From positions 62,001 through 126,000 of the forward strand of contig JAPZLL010000001.1 in assembly GCA_036250225.1 (NCBI GenBank): a stretch of DNA of 64,000 nucleotides, read 5' to 3'. This document shows, piece by piece, positions 31,907-41,500 of the stretch (position 1 is its first letter; every line of letters begins with the position of its first letter). The translations under genes and the position numbers were made by a program. This DNA is from Cercophora sp. LCS_1. Taxonomy: Eukaryota > Ascomycota > Sordariomycetes > Sordariales > Lasiosphaeriaceae. The notes beneath the pieces are model-generated. The model saw only the letters and a list, made by a program, of their open reading frames with translations, did not search any database and was not told the DNA's origin.

Positions 31907-33313
31907 CTAAGTCACAACCCGCCACCCATCTTCAATCAATGTATCCATCGTGTCGAAAAAGACCAAGAGGTCTTCCGCATTCACACACCCGTCCCGCGGA
32001 TGTACGCCAGCATCGTTCAACAGACCGCACACCTCCCCCTCGGACAAGACATTGACCCACGAGTTGCCCTGCCTCTTCTGATGTCGAACCAACACCGATC
32101 CGCACGTTCTGCTGTCGGGCGTGCTGCCGTCAAACCACTTCCTCCTCGGCGCTGTGTCGCTCCTGGCGCTGACACCCTGGATTGCCGAAATATACGCCAC
32201 GGATGACCCGTCCTGTCGAGCAACCCTCTTGACCTTGGCCCGAAACCCGAGCGACAAAAGTGGAATCTTTCCACCGTCGTAGCTCTCCATCATCAACTTG
32301 TCATAGATAGCGACGTCTCTGCCCCCCACCAGGCTCTTCACCGCCACACCAACACCCATCAACGTATTCGCAAACTTGGCAGCTTTGTGCAAACGGATCA
32401 GACCGATATCCGTCTCGGGCACCCTCTCGGCAACTTTACCCATCATTTTCGCACGGCCACTCAGCTGAGCACCGGACATGCCGCGTGACCGCGCCGTCGT
32501 CTCCCCAAATTCGCCGAAACACGAATGTTCAGCAGAGATATTGGCCCAGGGAGCAAAGGCACATGTGACACGCTTCTCAGTACCCCTTTCAACCAACACC
32601 CCGACCGTCGATTCATTCTTCCCCGACATGGTTGTAATCTTCGTCCCCGGACAAAGCGGAAGGTCGGGTGACGGTCGAATCATCGGAGCAAGCTCGTTGA
32701 CAAAACCCTGGCGTTCGCTCCGCGGCAGCGGCCCATTGTAATACCGTAGAATATAATTCAACCAGAGAAAGGTCGACGGAAGCGTCTTTAATCGTTCCTG
32801 GTGCGTCTTGTCATCGACTTGAGCAAGTTCGACAATCAAGGTATTGTTCCTGAGAAACGTGAACGCGATGCAGTCGGGAAAAAGTAAAGTCGCCAGCTGT
32901 TCCAGAGCTTGTCTCGCGGGCGCGGCGTTGTACGGTAAGCCTAAACGGAGCGTCTCGTCCAGCTCGCCGCAGCAGCCAACGAGACCGAGGTCCCCGATGG
33001 CGGGTCGAAAGTCGTCGGTTTCCCCGTCGTGACGCCAGATGGCAATCATGCCGCCGACATAGGGCGGCATTTTGTATTTTTTGTTGTTGAGAATCGAAGG
33101 GTCGCAGCCGAGGACGATCCAGGTCTCGTATAGACGGATCTCCCGAACTTTGAACTGGTAGCCGAGGAATTGTCGGACAACGTCGAGATCCCGGGGTGAC
33201 ATGTTGGATCTTGAAAGCGTACCGTCGTCGCCGAAGAAGGAGAGTCCAAGGGGCACAAGGGCGTCTTCGAAAGAGCCAAGATAGCGCTTTTGTAGGTTAT
33301 GAAGTGACATCAT
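31907..33313 (-). CDS. Protease-like unknown protein, copy A (468 aa)
   Basis: Single exon; the first two codons are both ATG (33313 and 33310). No family is recognised outright. It shares ordered blocks with the gene at 53032-54273: RYYNGPLP, KRVTCAFAPW, ETDIGLIRL, YISAIQGVSA, RTCGSVLVR, SEGEVCGLL and LIEDGWRVV. The order (a Thr-Cys/His region, TDI-L, then xxCGxVLVR) resembles a chymotrypsin-fold protease, with Cys (about residue 404) where Ser is usual, as in 3C-like enzymes. That is a structural guess. Copy A lacks an obvious His at the position where copy B has CPWHNW, so A may be inactive. Confidence 0.65.
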   Translation of the reverse strand: MMSLHNLQKRYLGSFEDALVPLGLSFFGDDGTLSRSNMSPRDLDVVRQFLGYQFKVREIRLYETWIVLGCDPSILNNKKYKMPPYVGGMIAIWRHDGETDDFRPAIGDLGLVGCCGELDETLRLGLPYNAAPARQALEQLATLLFPDCIAFTFLRNNTLIVELAQVDDKTHQERLKTLPSTFLWLNYILRYYNGPLPRSERQGFVNELAPMIRPSPDLPLCPGTKITTMSGKNESTVGVLVERGTEKRVTCAFAPWANISAEHSCFGEFGETTARSRGMSGAQLSGRAKMMGKVAERVPETDIGLIRLHKAAKFANTLMGVGVAVKSLVGGRDVAIYDKLMMESYDGGKIPLLSLGFRAKVKRVARQDGSSVAYISAIQGVSARSDTAPRRKWFDGSTPDSRTCGSVLVRHQKRQGNSWVNVLSEGEVCGLLNDAGVHPRDGCVNAEDLLVFFDTMDTLIEDGWRVVT

Positions 33314-33624
33314 TTTGACTGGACGTGAAACTCGTGTGCTGGAAGAAATGTCGAGAAAGGTTGAGCGGCCTGGCGAGAATATATAGGCACCGGGATGAAT
33401 AAAGTTGGAGGTAAAAGCAAAAACGCCAAAACTCTATAGGAAAGTGAAGTCTGTCGGGATCCGGCCGAATGAGTGGTCCATTTTGTAAATCTTGAAGCAT
33501 TAGCTTTCCCAGACAAAAGTCTCTAATAAATGTCCGCCAAGATGTCCAGAAAAGACCCAGGAATTACAAGACTTAGTATGCCATCGACCAGCCCACGCAA
33601 AACCTTGATGAAAGTATAAAACAG
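33314..33624. other. Short intergenic region
   Basis: Promoter of copy A and 3' flank of the chromate-transporter-family gene; nothing else seen. Confidence 0.5.
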
Positions 33625-35230
33625 TCAGTCCACAAACAGAAACTGTCCGGCCACCGCACCCACAGTAACCAGCAGCAGCGAAGTGTACTTGTTCGTAAAC
33701 TTGTACAGCACCACCAGCGCCAGCACGTACAAGACAGCTGCCGGCCCAACTTGAGCAGCAGCGGTAATAGCTTCATCCAGCTGCTTCTCCTTCACCCGGC
33801 CCAACATCCCCTCAACACTAGCCTTGAGGATTTGCATCGCAATGACGCCAATCACACCAATAACCGAGCCACAAAGCCCGTCGAAGAAACTGGCCAAGAA
33901 CTATACTCATTAGCAAACCTCTCCTACTACCCCACCAGACAACGGGTAAGGCACTCACCTTGTTCCTAACCAACTTCTCCAACAACTCATGCCCCGCAAT
34001 CGTAAACAAAAAGCAAGGGAAAAACATCCCAAGCGTAATTACCACGGCTCCAGCAAACGCGTTCCCGAGATTCCCATCAGCGAGATACGCCCCCTGGAAC
34101 CCCACAAACGTCGCAAAGATGACCAGCGGTGCTGGTAGGATGTTCCCAATGGCAATTCCATCGATGAACACGCTCTGCGGGAGCCAGGCCCCCATGAGAA
34201 CTGCCTCGACTTGTACAAATGGGATCGCTGTGTAAGCGCCGCCGAAGGAGAGGGTACCGGCTACGAGGCCAAGCACAAAGAGGTTGATCAGGGATGGCGT
34301 CTTGGCGATACCGAGGGCCAGTGACACAGGGGATGGTATGCCCTTGAAGACAACGTAAAGCGCGTAGGCAACGTATTGGAGGAGGAAGAGGGCGCCTGCC
34401 GGGATCCAGAGACGGCGGGAGATGAGGGTGTAGAGTACGCCGTAGAGGCCGAGGGAGATGAATCTGCATGGTCAGCTGGATTCCATAAATCAGATGAGTG
34501 ACCTAACATGTTGATGCGAAGTGCCATGTTGACCGCCGTGCAAATGGCCGCAATGACAAGAAACGGATCGACTTTTTTACTGTCTTGTTTACGGACAGAG
34601 TGATCTGCGATTTTATGCGTAGCTCGGAGGATCTAGAGTCAAAGTCAGAATGAGTCGTTCGACAGAAAAAAAAAAAAAAAAAACTCGCCATAGCTGCAAC
34701 AATAGGCTGCAACGCCCGGAACGAAGCATTAAAGTAGGCATTCTCAAACCCAGCAAGCGAGTAGAGATAACTCGCCAGTAGCATCAGCACGAAGCCCGGC
34801 AAGGCGAATGCCACACCTGCAATGATACCGCCAATCCGTCCTGCTGACAAACAGCCGAAGAACATGCAAAGTTCGGCTGCTTCGGGGCCGGGGAGGATCT
34901 GGTAGATGGCAAAAACGCGCTGGAAGCGGGCAAGGGTGATCCATTTGTCTCGGACCACCAGTTTGTCCTTGATCAGGGCAATTTGCGCGACTGGACCGCC
35001 CCAGGCAAGAGGCCAAAGTTGTGGAAGAAGAACCAGAAGAGACGTAGATACGACAGCTTGGGGACGTTGGTGTTGTCTCTGAACCCGAAGTGGTCGTCGT
35101 CATGATCGGGGTTGGACGGTGGTTCCTGGTGAAGGGCGTCGATTTCGAGCTTTTTGTTCTGAGATTCGACATCGGTCTTCTGGTCGTCGGACACGGCGGT
35201 GGGCTCTGGTGGGATCTGGTCGGATGCCAT
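33625..35230 (-). CDS. Chromate ion transporter family protein, single-base frameshift
   Basis: CHR-family membrane transporter (CHR proteins move chromate or sulfate-like anions). The start is 35230 (MASDQIPPEP). Exons run 35230-34689, 34632-34508, 34463-33959 and 33900-33625. The first intron is GC-AG (GCGAGT), followed by a T-tract; the others use GTTAGG and GTGAGT. The frame breaks at about 35003: NFGLL must join WGGPVAQIALIKDK, and one base (a G in TTGGCC) appears missing. Everything else is intact: YQILPGPEAAELCMFFG, TLSFGGAYTAIPFVQVE and NILPAPLVIFATFVGFQG (the duplicated CHR halves). Either a recent loss or a sequencing indel. It is divergent from the bZIP gene. Confidence 0.85.
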
Positions 35231-35350
35231 TGAGTTGGTTTGACCTTTTGGTCCTTGGATGTTGGTGCAAGTCCATAGCTGCTGCAGTGTTGACATTGCT
35301 GTCCCTTTAAGCCAGCCGATGCATCTCATCTCTCCAAGGAGTGTAGGGTC

Positions 35351-35378
35351 GATGGACGGACACCAGACTCCTCATTGG
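35351..35378. promoter_or_regulatory. Promoter repeat copy 1: GATGGACGGACA-N11-ATTGG
   Basis: GATGGACGGACA at 35351-35362 and ATTGG (a reverse CCAAT box) at 35374-35378. First of three identically spaced copies in the chromate-transporter/bZIP divergent promoter. Confidence 0.8.
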
Positions 35379-35423
35379 TCACAGGAGCATTTCCTCCAGC
35401 GCCCACACAAGTGCGGCAGGGTC

Positions 35424-35451
35424 GATGGACGGACAGGCGACACCTGATTGG
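35424..35451. promoter_or_regulatory. Promoter repeat copy 2: GATGGACGGACA-N11-ATTGG
   Basis: GATGGACGGACA at 35424-35435 and ATTGG at 35447-35451. The preceding AGGGTC is shared with copy 1, while the 11-nt spacer differs. Confidence 0.8.
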
Positions 35452-35559
35452 TCCCCACCAACAATGCAAGCCACCTTGTCTCCTGCAGCCCAAGCTGCAT
35501 GTCAGTGCGTTGGCCAAACCCAGCTTGGTGCGGTTGGTCGGAATCCTCCGTGGACAAAC

Positions 35560-35587
35560 GATGGACGGACAGGCTGGATGTGATTGG
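35560..35587. promoter_or_regulatory. Promoter repeat copy 3: GATGGACGGACA-N11-ATTGG
   Basis: GATGGACGGACA at 35560-35571 and ATTGG at 35583-35587, 87 nt before the bZIP ATG. The spacer sequence is again different, while length and both motifs are kept. Confidence 0.8.
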
Positions 35588-35673
35588 ACAAAGGCAACGA
35601 CACCAGCTTTGATCAGCTTGTCCCCCATATCTTCTCCTCTGAACACATCCCCACCCTTGTATTTTCCGCAGAA

Positions 35674-36593
35674 ATGGCGACCTTGATGGAAGACGGCATT
35701 GAACAGGAAAAACCGCAAACCAACACCAACCCCAAGACGCTCCGCTTGACCGAGAATAAGCGCCGCTACCGGGCTCGCCGCAAGGAATACATCTCGGATC
35801 TCGAGGCGAGGCTCGTGGAAGCGAGGGAGCAGGGTGTGCAGGCGACAAAGGAGGTGCAGCTAGCGGCGCGACAGGTGGTAGCCGAGAATGAACGCCTCCG
35901 GGAGTTGCTGCGATTGTCGGGCTTCAGTGATACCGATATCGATGCCTGGCAGGTCACTCGATGCGAAGATGACCAGCGGCAGTTGGAGGTGAAGGAAAAG
36001 GCCAAGCGCTGTGCTGCTGCTCTTGGGGTCTCTCAAGGACACAATGCCCCCGAGGGAGACTGGTTGACACCGCCGAGTGAAACTTTTGGCGAACATGGAC
36101 TGGGCAAGTCCCCAAGTCACTCAGGAGCATACAACACTTTGCGAAGTTGTCGAGGGACGGAGTGTAGGGCAAACAGCCCACGCTCTTCGCAGGACGCTCT
36201 CAGCACCGTTATCTCCGTCGCTAACCTGACAACGATAGACAGAGTAGCCTCTTCAAGCCCGACCACACATGACAGCCCCCCTCTCTGTCTCAACGACAAA
36301 CAAGCTATCCCTCCCTGTAAACTCCTCACCCGCCTCGCCGAGGACCCATCAACCGACCTCACCCAAATACCGACCATTGCCTCGGCGCCACATGAAGAAG
36401 CCACGCCTCACATCAATCAGGGAGTGTCGAGTGCCGCAAAGCATACGACATGCTCATACAGCACGCAACCACCGAAGAAAAGATGGACACGGTTGCCCGA
36501 GCGCTAGAAACCGGCTGCAAAAAGAACGGCAAGGGCGGCTGCGCAGTCAAATCGGAGATTATTCTACAGGCTCTTGATGATATCTGCAATTAA
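35674..36593 (+). CDS. bZIP transcription factor, single-base frameshift near the 3' end
   Basis: Start at 35674 (MATLMEDGIEQEK). Basic region RLTENKRRYRARRKEY runs directly into a leucine-zipper-like helix (ISDLEARLVEAREQG...ENERLRELL). A Ser/Pro-rich middle contains PCKLLTRLAEDPSTDLTQIP. The open frame would end at 36507, but a cysteine-rich family-like C-terminus (ECRKAYDMLIQHATTEEKMD, GCKKNGKGGCAVKSEI, ALDDICN) is in another frame from 36429 to TAA at 36591-36593. No intron explains the change; one base seems missing near 36427-36429. Nuclear regulator; possible target is the divergent transporter gene sharing its promoter (inference). Confidence 0.82.
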
Positions 36594-37424
36594 GTAGGTA
36601 ATTAGGTAGTTACCATACCCGAGGGAAAAAAAACACGTTTCACAATCATTGTGAGGACCCGGGAAAATTGTGATGATGTATTTGCAAAAAAAAATAAGGA
36701 AGGGAAGAAGGGACCATTCGCGGTGAGAGGGAAAAAGAGAACTGCGACGGTGGATTTGCAAATGAGAAAGAAAAGTAAAAAAAAAAAAAATACACGGCAT
36801 CGAACTCAACCTGTGCACCTTTCAAAGCAAGAGTCTTCCAAGTGGACTATCGGGGTCCAAGTGGACTCGCGAACGGTGGCTTGATGGTTGTACGGTCCAG
36901 TTTGGTTGCCTATGTGTACTGTAACTGTGAAGGGTGGGGCCCATCACGGGAAGAAATGCTGAGCTTGAGAGGAGGTCTCATTCCATCCCATCACGCATCC
37001 ATCCATCCAGCAGATCACTCGATTATCAGATGAACCTTTTGTCAGAGGGGGGTGGCTAGCCCAGCTACCTACGTACACCGGGCCTGGGCTTAAACGCCTC
37101 GACGTTGGCTACGGTTATGGACGAGGACCTTTATAACAAAAGACGGAGCCTTCCAGCCTTGGGGCGCTGGGCAGTGGTCAGCGAACGAACTGACAACGAA
37201 CAAGGCCTTGCGTTGCAACATACAGGAAGGATATCGGAGGTAGGAAAGGCACCACCGGAGTGTCACATTGAAATCACATTACGCAGTCATGGGAACTAAA
37301 AAAAGTAGGGTACGTATACCTTTATTGTATTGTTAGTATGAATTTTGATCATCATTTTATATCGTCTTAAGTTCGTTCATTAGTGAAACGCAAGGGACCA
37401 CTACCTAGCGAGTTGTTTGTTGAC
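36594..37424. other. Intergenic, no gene seen
   Basis: A-rich tracts at about 36686-36692 and 36777-36790; short frames only. Confidence 0.5.
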
Positions 37425-38678
37425 TCACCTCCTCGCTGCTCCACCTCTTGTTGAGGCTCCCGTCCTGGCAGCGCCCCTCCTCGCCAAAGCCGGCTCCCTT
37501 CGCGCCTCAAGTGGCGACGCAGGCCCCGGGTTTCCGGGCACATTGTCATGCACCGAAAGCGGCGAAACCACTCTTGGCTCTGGCCGCCTTGATGACCGCC
37601 TCGTGGGAATCCGCACCGGTATTCTCGACCTCGTCCGGTCCCGGGTCTCACTTTCCGGCGGCGAATCAAACCCAAAAGTCTGAGACGTCACCGGGCGTGG
37701 GAAATACCGCCGGACCGGCCGGGGGTGATGGATTGGGAGTTCGGCGAACCTTGTTACTTGTATGGGTGTGGGAATACGAGATCGTGGTCGTGGTCTTTGG
37801 CTCCGGGGTGGTGGAGGTGGTTGTCTCCGTGGTGGGGAAGGCGGTGGCCTCCGTGGTGGTGAGTAAGCCGGAGCGGGTGTGTATGATGGTGGTGGTTCCC
37901 GCCATTGCCGTTCCCGTTGCCTTTGTGGTTGTTCCTCTCGTTGTAGTGGTGGTGGGATGACGACGCCCCGTCTCCTGTCATGGCCTACAGGGAACCAGGG
38001 ACGGAACGGGGGCGCTGTCGATCCCTCTGGGGAGGTGCCGGGACGGTTATTAGTGTCGGGAGATGATGGTGGTCGGGGACCAGCCCCTTCCGGTGAGGTA
38101 CGAGGACGGTTGTCTTCGTTGTTGTTATTTTGCCGACGACGGAACCGAGTGACGTGAGTAGCTTCAGCCACGGCTCGTCCGGCCCGGACCAACCCCTCGC
38201 GAACGTCGTCTCGGAGACGATCCTCGCGTTCGACGGGGTTGGGACCGGACCAGATTTCGCCAAAGGTTGGGAGCCGCTCTTCGTCGGTCATGGTAGGAGG
38301 TGTTAGTGGTTGTTGTGACGATGTGGAAGGAGTGGATTCTTGATGGCTGTTAGATTCTCGTGTGAAGAGTTTCTTGAAGAACCCACCCGCTTTGGAAACA
38401 CCCTGGCGGGCTTCGTCCCTAAGTGTCTCCGGCTGTTGTTCACTGTCCTCAAAGTTGAGCTGAGTGGCGGGTGCAGATATGGGAAAGAAGAGTCCGGATG
38501 ATCTCCGCTCCAGGCGGCGATCAGCCTCGGTCCCCAATGGTTGCATGTTGCCTCCTGCCCAGTCTGAAGATTCCCAGAACGTTCCGTCCTGAGCGTCCCA
38601 AACCCAAAGGTTGGTCTCGGTATCCCGTCCAATCCGTTCCATGTTGGGGCGAGGGTGGAAAACACCGCGGGCGGCCAT
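37425..38678 (-). CDS. Disordered Pro/Arg/Ser-rich protein of unknown function (417 aa)
   Basis: Single exon from ATG at 38678. The first 60 residues are the most structured (NLWVWDAQDGTFWESSDWAG). The rest is low complexity: a short imperfect repeat (RPRTSPEGAGPRPPSSPD then RPGTSPEGSTAPP), then long Pro/Arg/Gln runs, Arg-Ser segments and a basic Ala/Arg tail. Such composition suits a scaffold or RNA/SH3-binding region, but no domain is seen. Reading-frame length and the conserved-looking N-terminus support coding. Confidence 0.6.
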   Translation of the reverse strand: MAARGVFHPRPNMERIGRDTETNLWVWDAQDGTFWESSDWAGGNMQPLGTEADRRLERRSSGLFFPISAPATQLNFEDSEQQPETLRDEARQGVSKAGGFFKKLFTRESNSHQESTPSTSSQQPLTPPTMTDEERLPTFGEIWSGPNPVEREDRLRDDVREGLVRAGRAVAEATHVTRFRRRQNNNNEDNRPRTSPEGAGPRPPSSPDTNNRPGTSPEGSTAPPFRPWFPVGHDRRRGVVIPPPLQREEQPQRQRERQWREPPPSYTPAPAYSPPRRPPPSPPRRQPPPPPRSQRPRPRSRIPTPIQVTRFAELPIHHPRPVRRYFPRPVTSQTFGFDSPPESETRDRTRSRIPVRIPTRRSSRRPEPRVVSPLSVHDNVPGNPGPASPLEARREPALARRGAARTGASTRGGAARR

Positions 38679-39485
38679 GATGGATGTTGTTGTTTGGAGT
38701 GGTGGTGTGGTGGATTGGAGGGATGTGGAACAAGTGATGTTGTATGATGATGATGAGGAGAGAGAAAGTCATCCTGAAAGTCGAGTTTCGTCTTCTTTAA
38801 ATACGTGTTTGATCCAGCTTCAGTTGTGTAGAACCAACCGCAACGTTTGGACGACAGTAGGATGGTTCCTGGATGACGACCCTGTCGACGGACACACGAA
38901 TTGTAAGGATCATAACCACCTTGTCTGATGAAGACAGGTGTTTGCGGGAGAAGAAAGCCATTGTGCCCGTGAAGGAGAGCTGCTCCGAAAGAGGAGACTT
39001 GTGCCGGCTCTCCGGGAGACGGGAAGGCCGCCATGCTTTGTTTGCATCCATCGGCGGCATTGTTGCCGTTTGCCACCTCTCCCTAGTCGGTGTGGCGGGT
39101 AGCAACCTTTGTCTAGATGTAGTTGAGGTACGGAACAATGACTTTGGCGTGAAGTGGGTGGAGGTGGGGGTCTGTTGGGGATGGTGGATGGAAAGGGGTA
39201 AGACATGTGATGTAAAACCTGGGCGGGCCTTTGCCCAGGTCCCAATGAGTCAGGCAGAAGAAACAGCCTGTGATAGCGTATAGAAGTCGCTCTATTCCGA
39301 ACAATTCTATGGCCAGCCGCCTCCTTTCGGGCCCGGTTGGGGTGGCAATCCACCATTCCGTCTTGTCCAAACGCCGGCCCAATGATGATTTTAAGCCCCG
39401 GAGACCAGCATTCCGAGGCGGGTGAAGCAAGGAAACAGGAAAAGAGATATGATGTTACAAACAAAAATTCTGTAGAAAACATTCG
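38679..39485. other. Intergenic, no gene seen
   Basis: Promoter of the disordered-protein gene and 3' flank of the MRL1-like gene. A 190-codon minus-strand frame at 38910-39482 lacks any domain. Confidence 0.45.
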
Positions 39486-40671
39486 TCAGTCGTCCCATTC
39501 CTCGTCAAGCTGGTCGATCAGCCTGTTCTCGTCGTCTCGGCTCCGATTCCGCCCGTTTGGTGAGATTGAAAGGTGACGATATCCTCTCCTGCTTGGGAGG
39601 AATCGGGCGCAGGAAGACGTCAAGATGACAAGGAAGTCCTGTAAAAGTCAGCTTCTATCAGAGCAGCGCAAGATGACAAGGGCCCACCGTGATAAAGTTC
39701 CAAATGCCAGACCACAAGCTGTAGTTCGGGAGCTGTTTCCAGCCGCGAGCATGGGCAACAGTACGTTGGTAGAAGACACCACCGACAACGTAGACCAAGA
39801 TAGCGATCAAGAGAATGATGGCGAACACGCTTCCGGGGCCTACGCTACCCGGCTTGTGGGGCTCGGCACCTGCGCAGGCGTGCTGTGATCGCACCTCAAA
39901 GAAATACGCGCATTCATCAGGGTCAGTGCCGACGAAGGAGGCGGCCGTCGGAGTGTCTGGGTCGCGATCGCAAAGAAACGAGATGGTGGCTGACTTCCGC
40001 CGAGTCGTCTTGTCCTTCTTCTTGTCCTCCTTCTCTTTCTCCTTGTCCTTCTCGGGCTTTTGGTCGCTGTCCTTGGATTCGCGGGCAGTTGGCCATGTGT
40101 CTTCCTCCTCTTCGTCGTCAAAGTATCGATAGGATGCGCCATCATGGACGGCCCCAGCCCGTTTATCCTTGTTCTTCGAGTCTCCGCACGGAGAGCCATC
40201 CTTGTACTGGAGGACAAGCTTGCGACCTCGAGGCTGAAGCGTGCCTGACTGCAGCCTGCCAACGTATTAGCTTGACCTCAAGATGAATTCTAAGGACTAT
40301 ATTTACCCCAGCGAGTAGACCTTGCCCTTTGACGTGTAGTACGCGCTGACATTCTTCCACGACGACTTGTCGACTCCAATCACGTCTTCCACCTTCTTCA
40401 CGACCGGGCCGCATATGTTCAGCGTAAAGTTGGAGCCGTAGTCGTAGCCCCTAGCAAGGTAGTCCTCGGTGGGCACACCCTTTGGCGTCTTGACCCCCTC
40501 CTCTGCGGCGACGGCCACATCCATGCGCAAGTCGTAGAAGGCGCCACTTGTCGACGTCGCAACGCATGCTGTCGCGGTAGATGTTGTCGTCGACGATTTA
40601 TCCTCGGCGTATACGGCCCCCGCCAGAGCGGCAAGCGCCAGGAGGATGTTGCGCGGCCCTTGCGAATGCAT
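39486..40671 (-). CDS. MRL1: MRL1-like mannose-6-phosphate-receptor-homology sorting receptor (361 aa)
   Basis: Probable type I membrane receptor cycling between Golgi and endosome/vacuole. Exons are 40671-40307, 40255-39688 and 39638-39486; joins restore VYSLGLQSGTLQPRGRKL and WNFITDFLVILTSSC. Order: signal peptide (NILLALAALAGAVYA), MRH-type lumenal domain with paired cysteines (TACVATS, NICGPV, SPCGDSK, FLCDRD, DECAYFFE, HACAGAE) and the RKLVLQY element, a charged KDK insert, one transmembrane helix (SVFAIILLIAILVYVVGGVFY), and a cytosolic tail ending ENRLIDQLDEEWDD, typical of fungal members. ATG27-type receptors share this architecture, so the symbol is tentative. Confidence 0.82.
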
Positions 40672-41500
40672 CTTCTTCTCGGCTTGGCGATCACGGGCTT
40701 GAGCTCGAGCTGCTCGTCAATCAATCGTGGATTGCGCTCTGTCGCGCTCGACGGGACTAGGGCTTCGAATGCATGCAACGGAAAGCTAGCCTCAAAGTCG
40801 TGCAGTTTTGCGGGCGGAGCGTCGGAGCTGTGCCTCTGTATTGTTTGCGAAGAAACGATGTTGCTGACCAGTCCTCGGGTCGCCGTTTTCAACACTCGTT
40901 TGCGCTTTGCTGTTCTGTCGGCAGATTGACCGTTGCGCCGAATGCGGGCCATGATTGGTCGGCTTGGCAATGGTACGTCACGGCGCGCGCGCGAGTGAAA
41001 GCGATTCAAAAGACTCGAAGCTAGCCAAAGTTAAGGATAGTTACACGATTTACTAACATTGAATTCTATGGTAGTTTAAAGACCTCTCTGCACATTCCAT
41101 TCTCAACACGCCGCTGATGCTGCGAATGCCGAATGTCTGGACATCGATCGCCGATTTGAAGAAACCCCACCTCGAATGCCAAGCTTGCAGATCTGCGCTA
41201 ACCTAAAACGGCGTCAAGTTCAGGGGCGGGAAAATCCGCGCGACCCGATTGACCTCAGGCCATCCGGCTTCAAGGTTCCCGAGCTGCGACCCACTTCTCC
41301 TTTTGGCCCTCATTGGCAGTTCATTGGACCTCAAGAAATCTGGTCGCCCTCGACGACATCAGGTCATTCGGAGAGCGGCTTCCCGAGAGCCAACGGATCA
41401 CTACTATTCGACACATGGATTGATCTTGGGACAGTAATTAAAAGATCCGCCTCTGCTGGTCTCTGTCCCAGATCGTCATTCAGCAGTTCCCTTCGCAACC
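40672..41500. other. Divergent promoter region, no gene seen
   Basis: Lies between the MRL1-like and ERG24 starts. Includes a GC-rich CGCGCGCG stretch near 40982-40992. No coding support. Confidence 0.5.

Noticed and set aside
37448..37960. 170-codon plus-strand frame opposite the disordered protein
   Set aside because: Mirror of a low-complexity gene; Val/Pro-rich composition arises from the reverse of Pro/Arg codons.
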